Part shown: positions 25,084 to 33,351 of the stretch, piece by piece
Numbering within the stretch: position 1 is the first letter of the stretch
Layout: every line of letters starts with the position of its first letter
Assembly: GCA_020073305.1 (NCBI GenBank)
Contig: JAIQFK010000038.1
Span: 1 to 35,980, forward strand
Direction of reading: 5' to 3'
From: Terriglobia bacterium
GTDB taxonomy: Bacteria > Acidobacteriota > Terriglobia > Bryobacterales > Bryobacteraceae
DNA: 35,980 bases
The notes under the pieces: model-generated
Databases searched by the model: none
Seen by the model: the letters and a program-made list of their open reading frames with translations, nothing else
Told to the model about the DNA's origin: nothing
Made by a program: the position numbers and the translations under genes

Positions 25084-25943
25084 GAGTGCTCGTTCACGCC
25101 ACTGCGCTGCTGCTCGCGCTCGCCCCGCTCCGAGCGGCATCCCCGCCTGACACCTTCCGATTCGTTGTCCTGGGCGACCGCACAGGCCAAGCACAGCCGG
25201 GCATTTTCGAGGAGGCGCTCCGCGAGGCGGCAGTCGAGAATCCCGCGTTTGTCGTCAGCACCGGCGACTTGATCGAGGGGCCGAACGACGCGATCGCGGA
25301 GTCCGAGTGGCAGGCACTCGATCAGATTCTGACGCCCTTCCGGCGGTATCCCCTGTATGAAGCCCCTGGGAACCACGACGTCTGGTCTGAAAAGTCGGGA
25401 GGATTATTCCAAAAATACACGGGGCGCGCGCTGCACTACAGCTTCGATTATCGGCAAGCCCATTTTACGGTCCTGGACAACAGCCGGTCCGAGCAGTTCT
25501 CGCAGGCCGAGATGACGTATCTCGAAAAGGATCTGGCGGCTCACGCGACGCAGCCGGTGAAATTCATCGTCTCGCACCGGCCGTCCTGGGTGCTTGACGC
25601 GATCCTTCGCAATCCCGAGTTTACCTTGCACCGGCTCGCGAAAAAGTATGGCGTGCAAGCGGTGATTGCCGGTCATGTTCACCAGATGCTCCACGTAGAT
25701 CTCGGTGGAGTCGACTATATCTCGATGCCGAGTTCGGGTGGACACCTCCGGCTGTCCAAAGGATACGAAGATGGTTGGTTCTACGGGTATGGATTGGTCG
25801 CGGTGAGCGGAAAGGCCATCCAATTTCAGATCAAGGAACTGCAGCCGCCGCATGGCAAGGGCCGCGTGACGACGCCGCGGGACTGGGGCTCGGCGGGATT
25901 GGTCGATCGAGGAAAGGCGGCTGCGCTCTCTTTGAGCCATTGA
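25080..25943 (+). CDS. Exported calcineurin-like metallophosphoesterase
   Basis: A 287-residue protein with a signal peptide (VLVHATALLLALAPLRAA). Metal-binding motifs are in family order: VVLGDRTG (GDxH-like, with Arg in place of His), VSTGDLIEGPND (GDxx), APGNHDVW (GNHD), a later SHRP and VIAGHVHQM (GHxH). It should hydrolyse phosphomonoesters or diesters outside the cytoplasm; substrate unknown. The start at 25080 overlaps the stop of the membrane-protein gene (ATGA) and is preferred to an in-frame start at 25029, which would put a non-signal stretch first. The convergent ABC-F gene ends 7 nt away. Confidence 0.85.
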   Translation: MRVLVHATALLLALAPLRAASPPDTFRFVVLGDRTGQAQPGIFEEALREAAVENPAFVVSTGDLIEGPNDAIAESEWQALDQILTPFRRYPLYEAPGNHDVWSEKSGGLFQKYTGRALHYSFDYRQAHFTVLDNSRSEQFSQAEMTYLEKDLAAHATQPVKFIVSHRPSWVLDAILRNPEFTLHRLAKKYGVQAVIAGHVHQMLHVDLGGVDYISMPSSGGHLRLSKGYEDGWFYGYGLVAVSGKAIQFQIKELQPPHGKGRVTTPRDWGSAGLVDRGKAAALSLSH

Positions 25944-25950
25944 CCTTCAC

Positions 25951-27903
25951 TCACCGGTTCGCTTCGATCGTCTGCGCCACGTCCTCCCACTCTGCCAGAA
26001 GGCTCTCCAAATCTCTGCGGCGCGCGCTCAGCAGTTCGCTCACACTCCTGGTCTCTTCCGCGCTTTTGAAATTGGCCAGCGCCTGCTCGTAATCGGCGAT
26101 CTCCACCTCGAGCCGTGTGACCTCGTCTTCGATGGCGCGCCTGCGCTCTTTCATCTGGCGCAGCTTGATGGGATTCAGGCGCTTGTCGGCGGCCGGTTTT
26201 GGCGGCGGCGGTGTTGCGGGCTTGGCCGGCGCCGCCGCGGGCGCCTTCTCTTCGGCCTCCAACCCCGGTTCTCCCGGCGCCGGAACGGCTGCCGTGCCGC
26301 CGCCCTGTTTCCTCCACAAATAATCTTCGTAGTTCCCTGGATAAACGTGTACCGCGCCGTCGCCGACCTCGAAGATCCGCGTGGCCAGCTTGTCGATGAA
26401 GTAACGGTCATGCGACACGAACACCACCGTGCCGGAGAATTCCTCGAGCGCCTCCAGCAGCACGTCTTTGGCGCGCATGTCCAGGTGATTCGTCGGCTCA
26501 TCCAGCAACATGAAGTTGCCGGGCACCATGAGCATGCGCGCCAGCGCATACCGGTTGCGCTCGCCGCCAGAAAGCACGCCGATGGCCTTGAACACGTCGT
26601 CTTCGGAAAATAGAAAGCAGCCGAGAATCGAGCGCAGCTCGGTGTTGGTGGCGCGCGGAGCGACCGCCGCCAGATCATCAATCATCCGAACTTTCGGGTC
26701 CAACTCCTTGTATTGATCCTGCGCGAAGTAGTCCGACGCCGCATTGTAGCCCAGCGTGTACTCACCGGCGGTCACCGGCTCGATGCCGGCCAGAATCTTG
26801 ATCAGTGTCGATTTCCCTGCGCCGTTCACGCCCACCAGCGCCACGCGGTCGCCGCGCTCGATCACAAAATTCACGTCCGAAAATACCAACTTGGCCCCGT
26901 AGCTCTTGGCCACGTTGCGGAACTCCGCCACCACGCGCCCGCTCGGCTTCGGTTGCGGGAAGTGGAAGCGAATTGCCTGCTCGGCAGGCGGCAGCTCGAT
27001 CCGCTCGATGCGCTCCAGTTCCTTGATGCGGCTCTGTACCTGCCTGGCCTTGGTGGCCTTGTAGCGGAAACGGTCGATGAATGCTTCCAGGTGCTGGATT
27101 TTATCCTGTTGGTTCTTGTAGGCCGATTCCAGTTGCGCGCGGCGCTCCGTCTTCAGCTCTTCATACCTTGAAAAATTGCCGGAATAGAAATTCACGTGCT
27201 TGTTCCACAGCTCCGCGATGCGCTTCACGGTCACATCCAGAAAAAACCGGTCGTGCGAAACCAGAACGTAGGCGTGCGGATATTGCTTCAAGTAGTCTTC
27301 CAGCCAGTTCCGCGCTTCCAGATCCAGATGATTGGTCGGTTCGTCGAGCAGCAGCAGGTTGGGCTTCTCGAGCAGCAGCTTGGCCAGCGCGATGCGCATC
27401 TGCCAGCCGCCAGAAAATTCTTCTGTGGGCCTTTTCCAGTCCTCGCGGCCGAAACCCAGTCCGGTAAGCACTGCGCCTACCTGCGCTTCAACGGCGTATC
27501 CGTCACGCGCGCGGAACTCGTTCTCGGCGCGATGGAAGCGCTCCGACACCTGCGCGTATTCGGCGCTCGTCGAGTCCAGCTCCGCCATGCGCGCGGTCAG
27601 CGTTTCCTGCTCCTCCTCGAGGGCGCGCAGCCCGGCGAAAACCGTCATGCATTCGGCGAAGACCGAGCGGCCGGAAAGCGAAAGTCCATCCTGCGGCAAA
27701 TACCCGACAGTCACGCCCTTCATGAGTGTTTGGGTTCCGCCGTCGAGCCCATCGATGCCCGCCAGAATCTTCAACAGCGTGGTTTTCCCCGTGCCGTTCG
27801 CGCCCACCAGGCCGGTGCGCTCGCCCGTGGTGACGAGCCAGTCGAGTTCTTCGAAAAGGGTTTTCGGTCCGAAGCGCTTGAGCGCGCCTGTCAGTTGAAT
27901 CAT
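25951..27903 (-). CDS. ABC-F family ATP-binding protein
   Basis: A 650-residue protein with two ABC ATPase domains and no membrane segment. Domain 1 has Walker A GANGTGKTT, signature FSGGWQMRIALA and Walker B LLLLDEPTNHLD. Domain 2 has GVNGAGKST, LSGGERNRYALA and FMLLDEPTNHLD. Between them is the ABC-F linker (ARNWLEDYLKQYPHAYVLVS region then a basic helix pair). An Ala/Pro-rich stretch (about 545-585) leads to a C-terminal coiled coil (RRAIEDEVTRLEVEIADYEQ). ABC-F proteins act on the ribosome, in translation or antibiotic protection; the Uup-like C-terminus fits a housekeeping role. Start at 27903 agrees with the usual MIQLTG-type beginning. Confidence 0.9.
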   Translation of the reverse strand: MIQLTGALKRFGPKTLFEELDWLVTTGERTGLVGANGTGKTTLLKILAGIDGLDGGTQTLMKGVTVGYLPQDGLSLSGRSVFAECMTVFAGLRALEEEQETLTARMAELDSTSAEYAQVSERFHRAENEFRARDGYAVEAQVGAVLTGLGFGREDWKRPTEEFSGGWQMRIALAKLLLEKPNLLLLDEPTNHLDLEARNWLEDYLKQYPHAYVLVSHDRFFLDVTVKRIAELWNKHVNFYSGNFSRYEELKTERRAQLESAYKNQQDKIQHLEAFIDRFRYKATKARQVQSRIKELERIERIELPPAEQAIRFHFPQPKPSGRVVAEFRNVAKSYGAKLVFSDVNFVIERGDRVALVGVNGAGKSTLIKILAGIEPVTAGEYTLGYNAASDYFAQDQYKELDPKVRMIDDLAAVAPRATNTELRSILGCFLFSEDDVFKAIGVLSGGERNRYALARMLMVPGNFMLLDEPTNHLDMRAKDVLLEALEEFSGTVVFVSHDRYFIDKLATRIFEVGDGAVHVYPGNYEDYLWRKQGGGTAAVPAPGEPGLEAEEKAPAAAPAKPATPPPPKPAADKRLNPIKLRQMKERRRAIEDEVTRLEVEIADYEQALANFKSAEETRSVSELLSARRRDLESLLAEWEDVAQTIEANR

Positions 27904-27937
27904 TGAGGATGAAGCGCGGAGTCTTTTCTATTTTAGG

Positions 27938-28363
27938 CTAGAAGAGGTCTGAGTCGAGACCCGCGATGAACTGAATTCCGGGAACAATCTGGCCCGCCAG
28001 TCCGCGATCGTTCGTCAAGAAGAGATCGACTCCCGCTTCCGCCGCGCACGCCAGGTGGATCGCATCGGCGGGGGAAACACGGAGGCCCGCGCGAATCTTT
28101 GCATAGTGGTTCGCGGCATCGCTCGTGAAAGGCAGCACTTGAATGAACGGCGGCCGGAACGCCTCGCGAATGCGATCGGCCATTTCAAGTGCTCCTTTCT
28201 TGTAGGGACCAACCAGTGTTTCTGCAACCGCGAAGGCGCTGGTGCAGAGCGAATCCTTTCGCTGCTCCATGCGTGTGAGAATGTGCCGGATGCGATCTGC
28301 ATGAACCGGATGCTCCTCGAACCAATAAACGAAGAGCATCGTGTCCCAGTAGATCAAACTCAT
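27938..28363 (-). CDS. VapC-like PIN domain ribonuclease toxin
   Basis: A 141-residue PIN protein, presumably cutting RNA. It begins with the PIN motif SLIYWDTMLFVYWFEEHP (first acidic residue), has an internal Glu in AVAETLVGP, and SPADAIHLACAAEAGVDLFL with the third acidic group, then TNDRGLAG. Length and residue pattern match VapC toxins. It overlaps the preceding gene by 4 nt (ATGA), the arrangement of a toxin following its antitoxin. The upstream partner is not one of the usual AbrB, Phd or ribbon-helix-helix antitoxins. It lies 34 nt upstream of the ABC-F gene start on the same strand. Confidence 0.85.
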   Translation of the reverse strand: MSLIYWDTMLFVYWFEEHPVHADRIRHILTRMEQRKDSLCTSAFAVAETLVGPYKKGALEMADRIREAFRPPFIQVLPFTSDAANHYAKIRAGLRVSPADAIHLACAAEAGVDLFLTNDRGLAGQIVPGIQFIAGLDSDLF

Positions 28364-28755
28364 CGACCGATCTTGTCCTGGATGTCAGAAAGCTGCTGTC
28401 GCTCCCCCTTGATGAAATTTTCCCATTCGCCGCCTTCCTTGAAGATGTCTTTTGCAATGCCGCGGAGTTGCCACAGCGGATTCGGTTCGCTCGCACCCGC
28501 GGAATCGATTTCGAATGTGAACTTGACCGTAGTGCTCATGCCCGACGGCGGCCCGGTTTCATCCTTTAGCCGTAGATGATTTTCTGATTGGAAACGATCG
28601 GCTCTCAAGGCGGTGCACACCCACGCAATTCGATTCTTCAGGCCCAGTGCCTTTTGAACGTCGCCAGCCGTTACCGACACAGTCTTTTCACCCCGCGCTT
28701 GTGCAGGCCGGACGTACCTCTCGAGGACGTACTGCCGGATCGTGTCAGCATTCAT
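28360..28755 (-). CDS. Unknown protein, putative antitoxin partner of the PIN toxin
   Basis: A 131-residue protein of no recognised family. The first half (IRQYVLERYVRPAQARG, then VSVTAGDVQKALGLKNR) looks like a winged-helix or helix-turn-helix segment followed by a conserved Ala/Arg block. The middle has TTVKFTFEID and the C-terminus is charged and helical (GEWENFIKGERQQLSDIQDK). Position first in an overlapping pair with a VapC-like toxin, and direct repeats in its own promoter (28766-28793), suggest an autoregulating antitoxin. Other possibilities are a DNA-repair or restriction-associated accessory protein. Start at 28755 may give a leaderless message. Confidence 0.65.
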   Translation of the reverse strand: MNADTIRQYVLERYVRPAQARGEKTVSVTAGDVQKALGLKNRIAWVCTALRADRFQSENHLRLKDETGPPSGMSTTVKFTFEIDSAGASEPNPLWQLRGIAKDIFKEGGEWENFIKGERQQLSDIQDKIGR

Positions 28756-28761
28756 ATGATT

Positions 28762-28793
28762 ATCGTATCAATGCTCATCATGCATATCAATGC
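28762..28793 (-). promoter_or_regulatory. Promoter and direct repeats of the PIN-toxin operon
   Basis: On the minus strand TTGATA (28790-28785), 17 nt, TACGAT (28767-28762) makes a good sigma70 promoter. Its start would fall at about 28755, the ATG itself, so the message may be leaderless. GCATTGATA occurs twice (28793-28785 and 28774-28766), 19 bp apart on the same DNA face, and the first overlaps the -35. This looks like a binding site for the operon's own antitoxin. Confidence 0.5.
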
Positions 28794-28796
28794 CTA

Positions 28797-30116
28797 TTAT
28801 GCCCGTTTGCTAAACCTATGAAAACACACCCACGCCCCACCCGCCAGCAGTACAAATCCTCCCGTCAACTTCAGCTCGAACAGCCACACCGACGACACAT
28901 CGCCTGGTGGCACGAACGACAGCACGACGGCCAGCACCGTCACCACCAAGCCTGCGGCGCTGCTCAACCGTTGGCCGTACTTCCAGGCCGCCGCGAACAT
29001 GTATAGGAACGGCACAAAGTAAGTGATCACCGTCATGTCCACCAGGAGTTGATAGCCGGTCCGCAGATTCTCTCCCGCCTGCATCGCGACAACGAAAACC
29101 GTGCAGGCTCCGCTCAAGATCAGGATCGAGAGATGCGGCGTTCGCCATCGCGGGTGAAGCCGGCTGAAAACCGGGGGCAGATAATGATCGATCCCAATCA
29201 CAAAAGGCAGCCGCGCGCTTCCTGCGATCCACGCGCCAAGCTGTCCCATCACACCGAGGCAGATCGCGAATGCCATCACCAGGGGCAGCCCGCCGAATCC
29301 CATGCGTGTTCCCGCCGCCCTGGCGGCTTCGACGAGACCCGTCACGATGCTGATCCGGTCAGGTGGAACGAGGACCAGCAGGGCCAGCGTACCCGCGATG
29401 TAGAACACCGCGATGCCCAGCCCCGCAATCCACGCTGCGCGCGGCACGTTTCGCTTTGGATCCCGAATCTCGCCGCCCATGATGGCCCCCAGCTCGAGGC
29501 CTCCAAACGCGAACGCGATTTGCGACCAGAAGTTAAGCTTGTCCAGGTTCCATTCCGGCATGATACGGATGGCCGTCACCGATCCGAATCGCAGCCATAC
29601 CAGCAGGCCGAAGCCGATGATCAGTGCGCCTCCGAGGTACGTGGAAAGCCCGCCCAGGTTGTCGGTCCATTTCCCGACGGAAAGTCCGGCGATGTTGGTG
29701 ATCGACGCGATCCACAAAATCGCGAGGCAGATGATCACCAGCCAAATGCGATTCTCCGCGAACCCCAGGGCGGTCGCCGCCATACCGACGCCCGCAAGCA
29801 GCAGGCTCGGAAAATAGAAGACATTGCTGAGCCAGTAGCACCAGCCACAGAGGAACCCGTGCCAGTCGCCGAACCCGCGGCGCGTCCAGACGTAGATGCC
29901 TCCTTCTTCGGGAAAGCGCCGCGAGAGCCCCGATACCACCACCGCGGACGGCACGAAAAACAGCGCCGCCGCAAGGATCCACAAGGTGATGGATCCCGGC
30001 CCCGTGTGCGCAGCTGCCGCCAGCCAGCGGATGCCGGTCACTGCCGCAATGTTGAATAGGACGAGGTCGCGCAGGCCTAGTTCGCGCCGTAATGTGGGGG
30101 TGGCGCTATCGCTCAG
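28797..30116 (-). CDS. APC superfamily amino acid permease, non-ATG start
   Basis: A membrane transporter of about 439 residues with roughly a dozen transmembrane helices, expected to move amino acids or polyamines across the inner membrane. The first helix block LGLRDLVLFNIAAVTGIRW is typical of the family but contains no ATG. The obvious starts are GTG at 30041 (which would remove half of helix 1) or CTG at 30116, which has a GGAG 5 nt upstream. I chose CTG because it keeps helix 1 and the basic leader TLRREL. An upstream ATG in another frame (about 30193) suggests a frameshift as an alternative. Other blocks: FPEEGGIYVWTRRGFG and FAFGGLELGAIMGGE. Confidence 0.75.
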   Translation of the reverse strand: MSDSATPTLRRELGLRDLVLFNIAAVTGIRWLAAAAHTGPGSITLWILAAALFFVPSAVVVSGLSRRFPEEGGIYVWTRRGFGDWHGFLCGWCYWLSNVFYFPSLLLAGVGMAATALGFAENRIWLVIICLAILWIASITNIAGLSVGKWTDNLGGLSTYLGGALIIGFGLLVWLRFGSVTAIRIMPEWNLDKLNFWSQIAFAFGGLELGAIMGGEIRDPKRNVPRAAWIAGLGIAVFYIAGTLALLVLVPPDRISIVTGLVEAARAAGTRMGFGGLPLVMAFAICLGVMGQLGAWIAGSARLPFVIGIDHYLPPVFSRLHPRWRTPHLSILILSGACTVFVVAMQAGENLRTGYQLLVDMTVITYFVPFLYMFAAAWKYGQRLSSAAGLVVTVLAVVLSFVPPGDVSSVWLFELKLTGGFVLLAGGAWVCFHRFSKRA

Positions 30117-30376
30117 GCGCGCTCCACTCCCAAAGGGCTGGTTGCGGGCAAAAAGGGGATTTCGAAGAATGCGGTCACTTTCCTGCGATTCATGGGCGAA
30201 CTAGAACATGATAGCCCAGCCTACTGGCGAGCAAAGGAGGAACCGAGCGCCGGGCCGCGGAGCCCCGACACGCCTCCGCGGCGCCATCCGCTACTCGGAC
30301 AGGAGAAGGAAATGGCCCGTCATTTACTAGAGACGCATCAGGCGGCCATTTGGTTTTAGCCATTCGTCCCGATGCC

Positions 30377-31078
30377 TTACAGCCAGTACTGCCACTGATT
30401 CCTCATCAGGACGTACGCGGCCAGGCATGCATTGGTGACGGCATGCGCCAGAATGCAGTCGGCCAGGCTTCGCGTCCGCGTCATCCACCAGTTGAACAAA
30501 ACACCCGCGATCAGCCCCACATCCCAATACGAACCGTGCTCGGTCGCGAAAAGCACGGCCACCAGCCAGAACGACTGCGGAGCATAAGTACCCAGCGGGA
30601 CCTTGCGGAAATCCCTCGAGATCAGCCAGCGCATCAGCCACCCACGCCAGAACAGCTCCTCGAGAATCGGCACATTCACCGCGCTCGATAGCACGCGAAA
30701 AGTGATAAACACGATACTGACTCTTACGCCCGCGGGAAGGGAACTCTTCGGCGCACCGACAATGCTGTTGTGAAACAGCCAGCTTTCCCGATACGCCGGC
30801 CACAACACGTCGGGGCCCACCCAGATCGCGAACAGCACCACGCCGAGCGCCGTGCTTCCCCAGAAATTCATCAGCCGCCAGGTGATGATCCGCCGAGAGC
30901 AGAATAGCGTCACACCGAAGACAACAAAAAATCCGACGGCGGAACTGATTTCCAGCAACCGAGCCGGCACGTATCGACCCAGCGCCAGCAACGCCAGAAA
31001 CAAGATGAAGGGGACAACGTACGGGACCGCCGGGTGGCGCAGGATTTTACCTGAGGCCTCTGTAGATTCGATTCTCAT
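30377..31078 (-). CDS. CPBP (CAAX-type) membrane metalloprotease
   Basis: A 233-residue protein with about six to eight transmembrane helices. The CPBP/Abi motifs are present: EELFWRGWLMRW (EExxxR, about 140-151), FATEHGSYWDVGLIAG (His motif) and LAHAVTNA (third motif). The family cleaves or processes peptides within the membrane. It resembles the CAAX-protease-related group associated with PEP-CTERM/exosortase systems, and a PEP-CTERM protein is encoded next door on the other strand (31402). Whether it processes that protein is only inference. The C-terminus is aromatic (NQWQYWL). Confidence 0.8.
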   Translation of the reverse strand: MRIESTEASGKILRHPAVPYVVPFILFLALLALGRYVPARLLEISSAVGFFVVFGVTLFCSRRIITWRLMNFWGSTALGVVLFAIWVGPDVLWPAYRESWLFHNSIVGAPKSSLPAGVRVSIVFITFRVLSSAVNVPILEELFWRGWLMRWLISRDFRKVPLGTYAPQSFWLVAVLFATEHGSYWDVGLIAGVLFNWWMTRTRSLADCILAHAVTNACLAAYVLMRNQWQYWL

Positions 31079-31401
31079 TGGTTCAGAGTATTTCTCGTAT
31101 CGATGTCAGCAGTCCAGCGCCGCATCGTCCGATTCATCGTACCGGTACTTACTATCAATCCATTGACAGGAAGCTGCTCACAAATCCATCCTAAAACTAA
31201 CGGAACAAGAAGCGTACGTAACGTGGAGGGCCGATGGATTTCGGAGGAATTAGGCCGGGTGTTCACGTCCGCATAAAACGCTCGACACCCTTTCATCCAG
31301 CTTCAGTGATCTTTGGGCGGCGATAGGTCGCCCGCGCACGATACGCATTGGCTTGGGTTTGATCGGACAGCCGCAGGTGACGGGTACCTTTGAGCACGCA
31401 A
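31079..31401. other. Divergent intergenic region
   Basis: Separates the CPBP protease gene and the PEP-CTERM gene. A perfect TTGACA lies at 31163-31168, but no acceptable -10 follows at 16-18 nt. No RNA gene or repeat was recognised. Promoters for both genes must lie here. Confidence 0.4.
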
Positions 31402-32535
31402 ATGACTAAGATGAGGCAGCACGATCAACGTTTGAGGACCCGCCACTCGGGCTTGCGCGCCGCTCTGGCAGGCGCAGCACTGTCAGTGGCGTTGCTCGCC
31501 TCGTGTGTCGCGGGTTTCTCCGCATGGGCTAACCGCTACGCGGAAGGCCCTGCCGCGCCTAGCCCCAGAATCGCCCGCTTCGAGGGACCTAAAGGGGCGG
31601 CGGCTCCGGCGTTGCGGCCCGTCTACCCGTTTTCCATCATTCCGGGAGGGGCATACAACGCCGCCGAACTCCGGATTAGATTACGTTCAGACCCGGTTGC
31701 TGCACTCCACTACCGTCAGTTTCAATTGACGCGCGTGAGGCGCCTCGAGGCGCATTCACTCTCACGCGTTTACGTTTCCTACCGCAAAGGCGACTCGATT
31801 TTCTGGACCCGCAAGCCAGTCCAACTCGCCAATGGCGAGGCCCTCCTCACCGACGGAGTTCTGCTCGCGCGCGCACGGTGTGGAAACCGCATCTCCATAA
31901 TTCCGCAGCAACCCGTTGCGGCGTTGGACCCGCCTCCCGGCATTCTGGATATTCCAAAATACTGGCTCCCAGCGCTTGGTGAGCCGCTGCTGCCTCCGGA
32001 GCAGCCTGCCGAGTCACGGACGCGGGCGGTGCCGGTGTTGCCGGGAAACCCGCCTCAGGAAATCGGCGCGAAGCGATCCAAATGGTGGCTCCCACTGCTT
32101 CCGTTACCTGCCCTGTTCGCGCTGCATGGGGGCCACCACGGCAACTCGGTCTTGCCCGTTCAACCGCCACCGGTTCAACCGCCGCCCGTTCAACCGCCGC
32201 CCGTTCAACCGCCGCCTGTCCAACCACCGCCGGTTCAGCCGCCGCCGGTTCAGCCGCCGCCGGTTCAGCCGCCACCGGTTCAACCGCCACCGATTCAGCC
32301 GCCGCCACCGGTTCAACCGCCTCCGCCCGTTCAACCTCCGCCACCGGTCCAACCGCCACCCGTCCAACCACCACCGGTCCAACCGCCGCCACCGATCGAA
32401 CCACCGCCGCCGGTTCTACCGCCTCCCGTGGTTACCCCCGTCCCGGAGCCCAGCTCACTAGCACTCCTCCTGGCTGCGCTGGTAGCGATGGCGGGGACTC
32501 ACTACTGGCGTCAGCGATCCGCGAAGTCCCGCTGA
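31402..32535 (+). CDS. PEP-CTERM sorted protein with proline-rich repeat
   Basis: A 377-residue surface protein. Residues about 10-40 (SGLRAALAGAALSVALLASC) are a signal or anchor segment. A globular part follows to about 250 with no recognised family. Residues about 254-340 are about 15 QPPPV or QPPPPV units, forming a stiff stalk. The C-terminus is a PEP-CTERM signal: VPEPSS (from about 347), a hydrophobic helix LALLLAALVAMAG and a basic tail WRQRSAKSR. Exosortase recognises such tails, cleaves and anchors the protein. The start is uncertain between ATG 31402, ATG 31411 and TTG 31390; no strong ribosome-binding site. Confidence 0.75.
   Translation: MTKMRQHDQRLRTRHSGLRAALAGAALSVALLASCVAGFSAWANRYAEGPAAPSPRIARFEGPKGAAAPALRPVYPFSIIPGGAYNAAELRIRLRSDPVAALHYRQFQLTRVRRLEAHSLSRVYVSYRKGDSIFWTRKPVQLANGEALLTDGVLLARARCGNRISIIPQQPVAALDPPPGILDIPKYWLPALGEPLLPPEQPAESRTRAVPVLPGNPPQEIGAKRSKWWLPLLPLPALFALHGGHHGNSVLPVQPPPVQPPPVQPPPVQPPPVQPPPVQPPPVQPPPVQPPPVQPPPIQPPPPVQPPPPVQPPPPVQPPPVQPPPVQPPPPIEPPPPVLPPPVVTPVPEPSSLALLLAALVAMAGTHYWRQRSAKSR
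32155..32430 (+). repeat. 15-bp coding tandem repeat (QPPPV units)
   Basis: Units such as CAACCGCCGCCCGTT repeat with a 15-bp period, with some 18-bp units that add one proline. They encode the proline-rich stalk of the PEP-CTERM protein. Length change by slippage would keep the frame. Confidence 0.85.
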
Positions 32536-33351
32536 GGGCAGCACTGCCAATCCAGGCGGTCACACATTCTGCGCAGCACCTTTGCGGCAACTGCCTCACG
32601 CCGGTGTTCGCCATTTTGTGATTTCACCCACCATTGTTAGAGGGGTGGTTGGGAAATCTGCATTTGGATAGTCGAGCGAACACTAACTGTAGTTAGCATT
32701 CACACTCGCCACCCGCTCCTATCTCCTTGATTCACGGAGAACGCACCCAGACTCAACCACCGCGGCTTACTTTTTGGCTAGTTGAATGCAATACCTTTTG
32801 GCATCCGCGAGCCTAAAACAGCGCTTACGGATAGGGGGCATCGCTCATGGCGCCGGGAAGACGGTGGAGCGATCTCACCGCGACACCCTAACGAAAAGGT
32901 GGAGGACGTGCAGACAACCGCAACCAATTCTGACGCTCGAACCGTCGAGCGGTCGATGCCTACAGAGTGTGCAGCCGGTGTTGTGCTGACGCAGGCGCAG
33001 CGCGACGACGCCGCCTATCGTATCGAGGCCTTCTTACGCGAACGCAAGAGAGTCGGCCAGCAAAGGCGCAGGCAGGAATGCGAGGACCGCATCCGAAACA
33101 GCGAACGGGCACGCGAGCGCTACCACATGATGGCAAAGAACAAAGCAGGGACAGATTCACCGTTCGCACCAAGGTCCATTTAACACTTCATAACTCTCGA
33201 TGCCATCCGGGTGGACGCTCCTCCCCGGCCGCCGTTGTCAGACGGGTTTGCCTGTGTCTCTAACTTATGGCAATCTTGTCATATTCCCTAAACTCGGTCA
33301 CATCTGGAGAGCACCACACGAACAAGCGCGGCAGACCGTCAGGAGCATATG
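32536..33351. other. Long intergenic region with possible RNA structure
   Basis: Mostly featureless apart from a weak small frame (32899-33183). Positions 32840-32846 (ATCGCTC) and 32867-32873 (GAGCGAT) can pair around a GGCGCC-containing loop. Alternatively CGGTG (32862-32866) can pair with CACCG (32876-32880), with the second arm then in its loop. These two stems exclude each other, as in switching RNAs, but no known riboswitch core was recognised. No promoter could be placed with confidence. Confidence 0.35.
32899..33183 (+). CDS. Small hypothetical basic protein (doubtful)
   Basis: A frame of up to 94 residues using GTG at 32899 (GTG at 32908 and ATG at 32956 are alternatives). The C-terminal half is charged and helical: AYRIEAFLRERKRVGQQRRR, then RNSERARERYHMMAKNKA. 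No family is recognised. The GGAGG at 32901-32905 is too close to any start to be convincing. It might be a small nucleic-acid-binding protein or not a gene. Confidence 0.3.
   Translation: MEDVQTTATNSDARTVERSMPTECAAGVVLTQAQRDDAAYRIEAFLRERKRVGQQRRRQECEDRIRNSERARERYHMMAKNKAGTDSPFAPRSI

Noticed and set aside
29049-30059. Plus-strand frame of 336 codons opposite the permease gene
   Set aside because: Highly charged, low-complexity translation with many Arg, Asp and Pro residues; the opposite strand encodes a typical multi-helix permease.
31163-31168. Perfect TTGACA -35 box
   Set aside because: No acceptable -10 hexamer lies 16-18 nt downstream, so no promoter is claimed.
32158-32430. Regular short repeats resembling a CRISPR array
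   Set aside because: The period is 15 bp with no unique spacers, and in frame it encodes QPPPV units of a surface protein.
32700-32900. Possible cyclic-di-GMP type I riboswitch upstream of surface-protein genes
   Set aside because: Some GCCTAAA-like and GGCGCC elements are present, but the conserved GCAAAGCC-type core and overall fold could not be matched.
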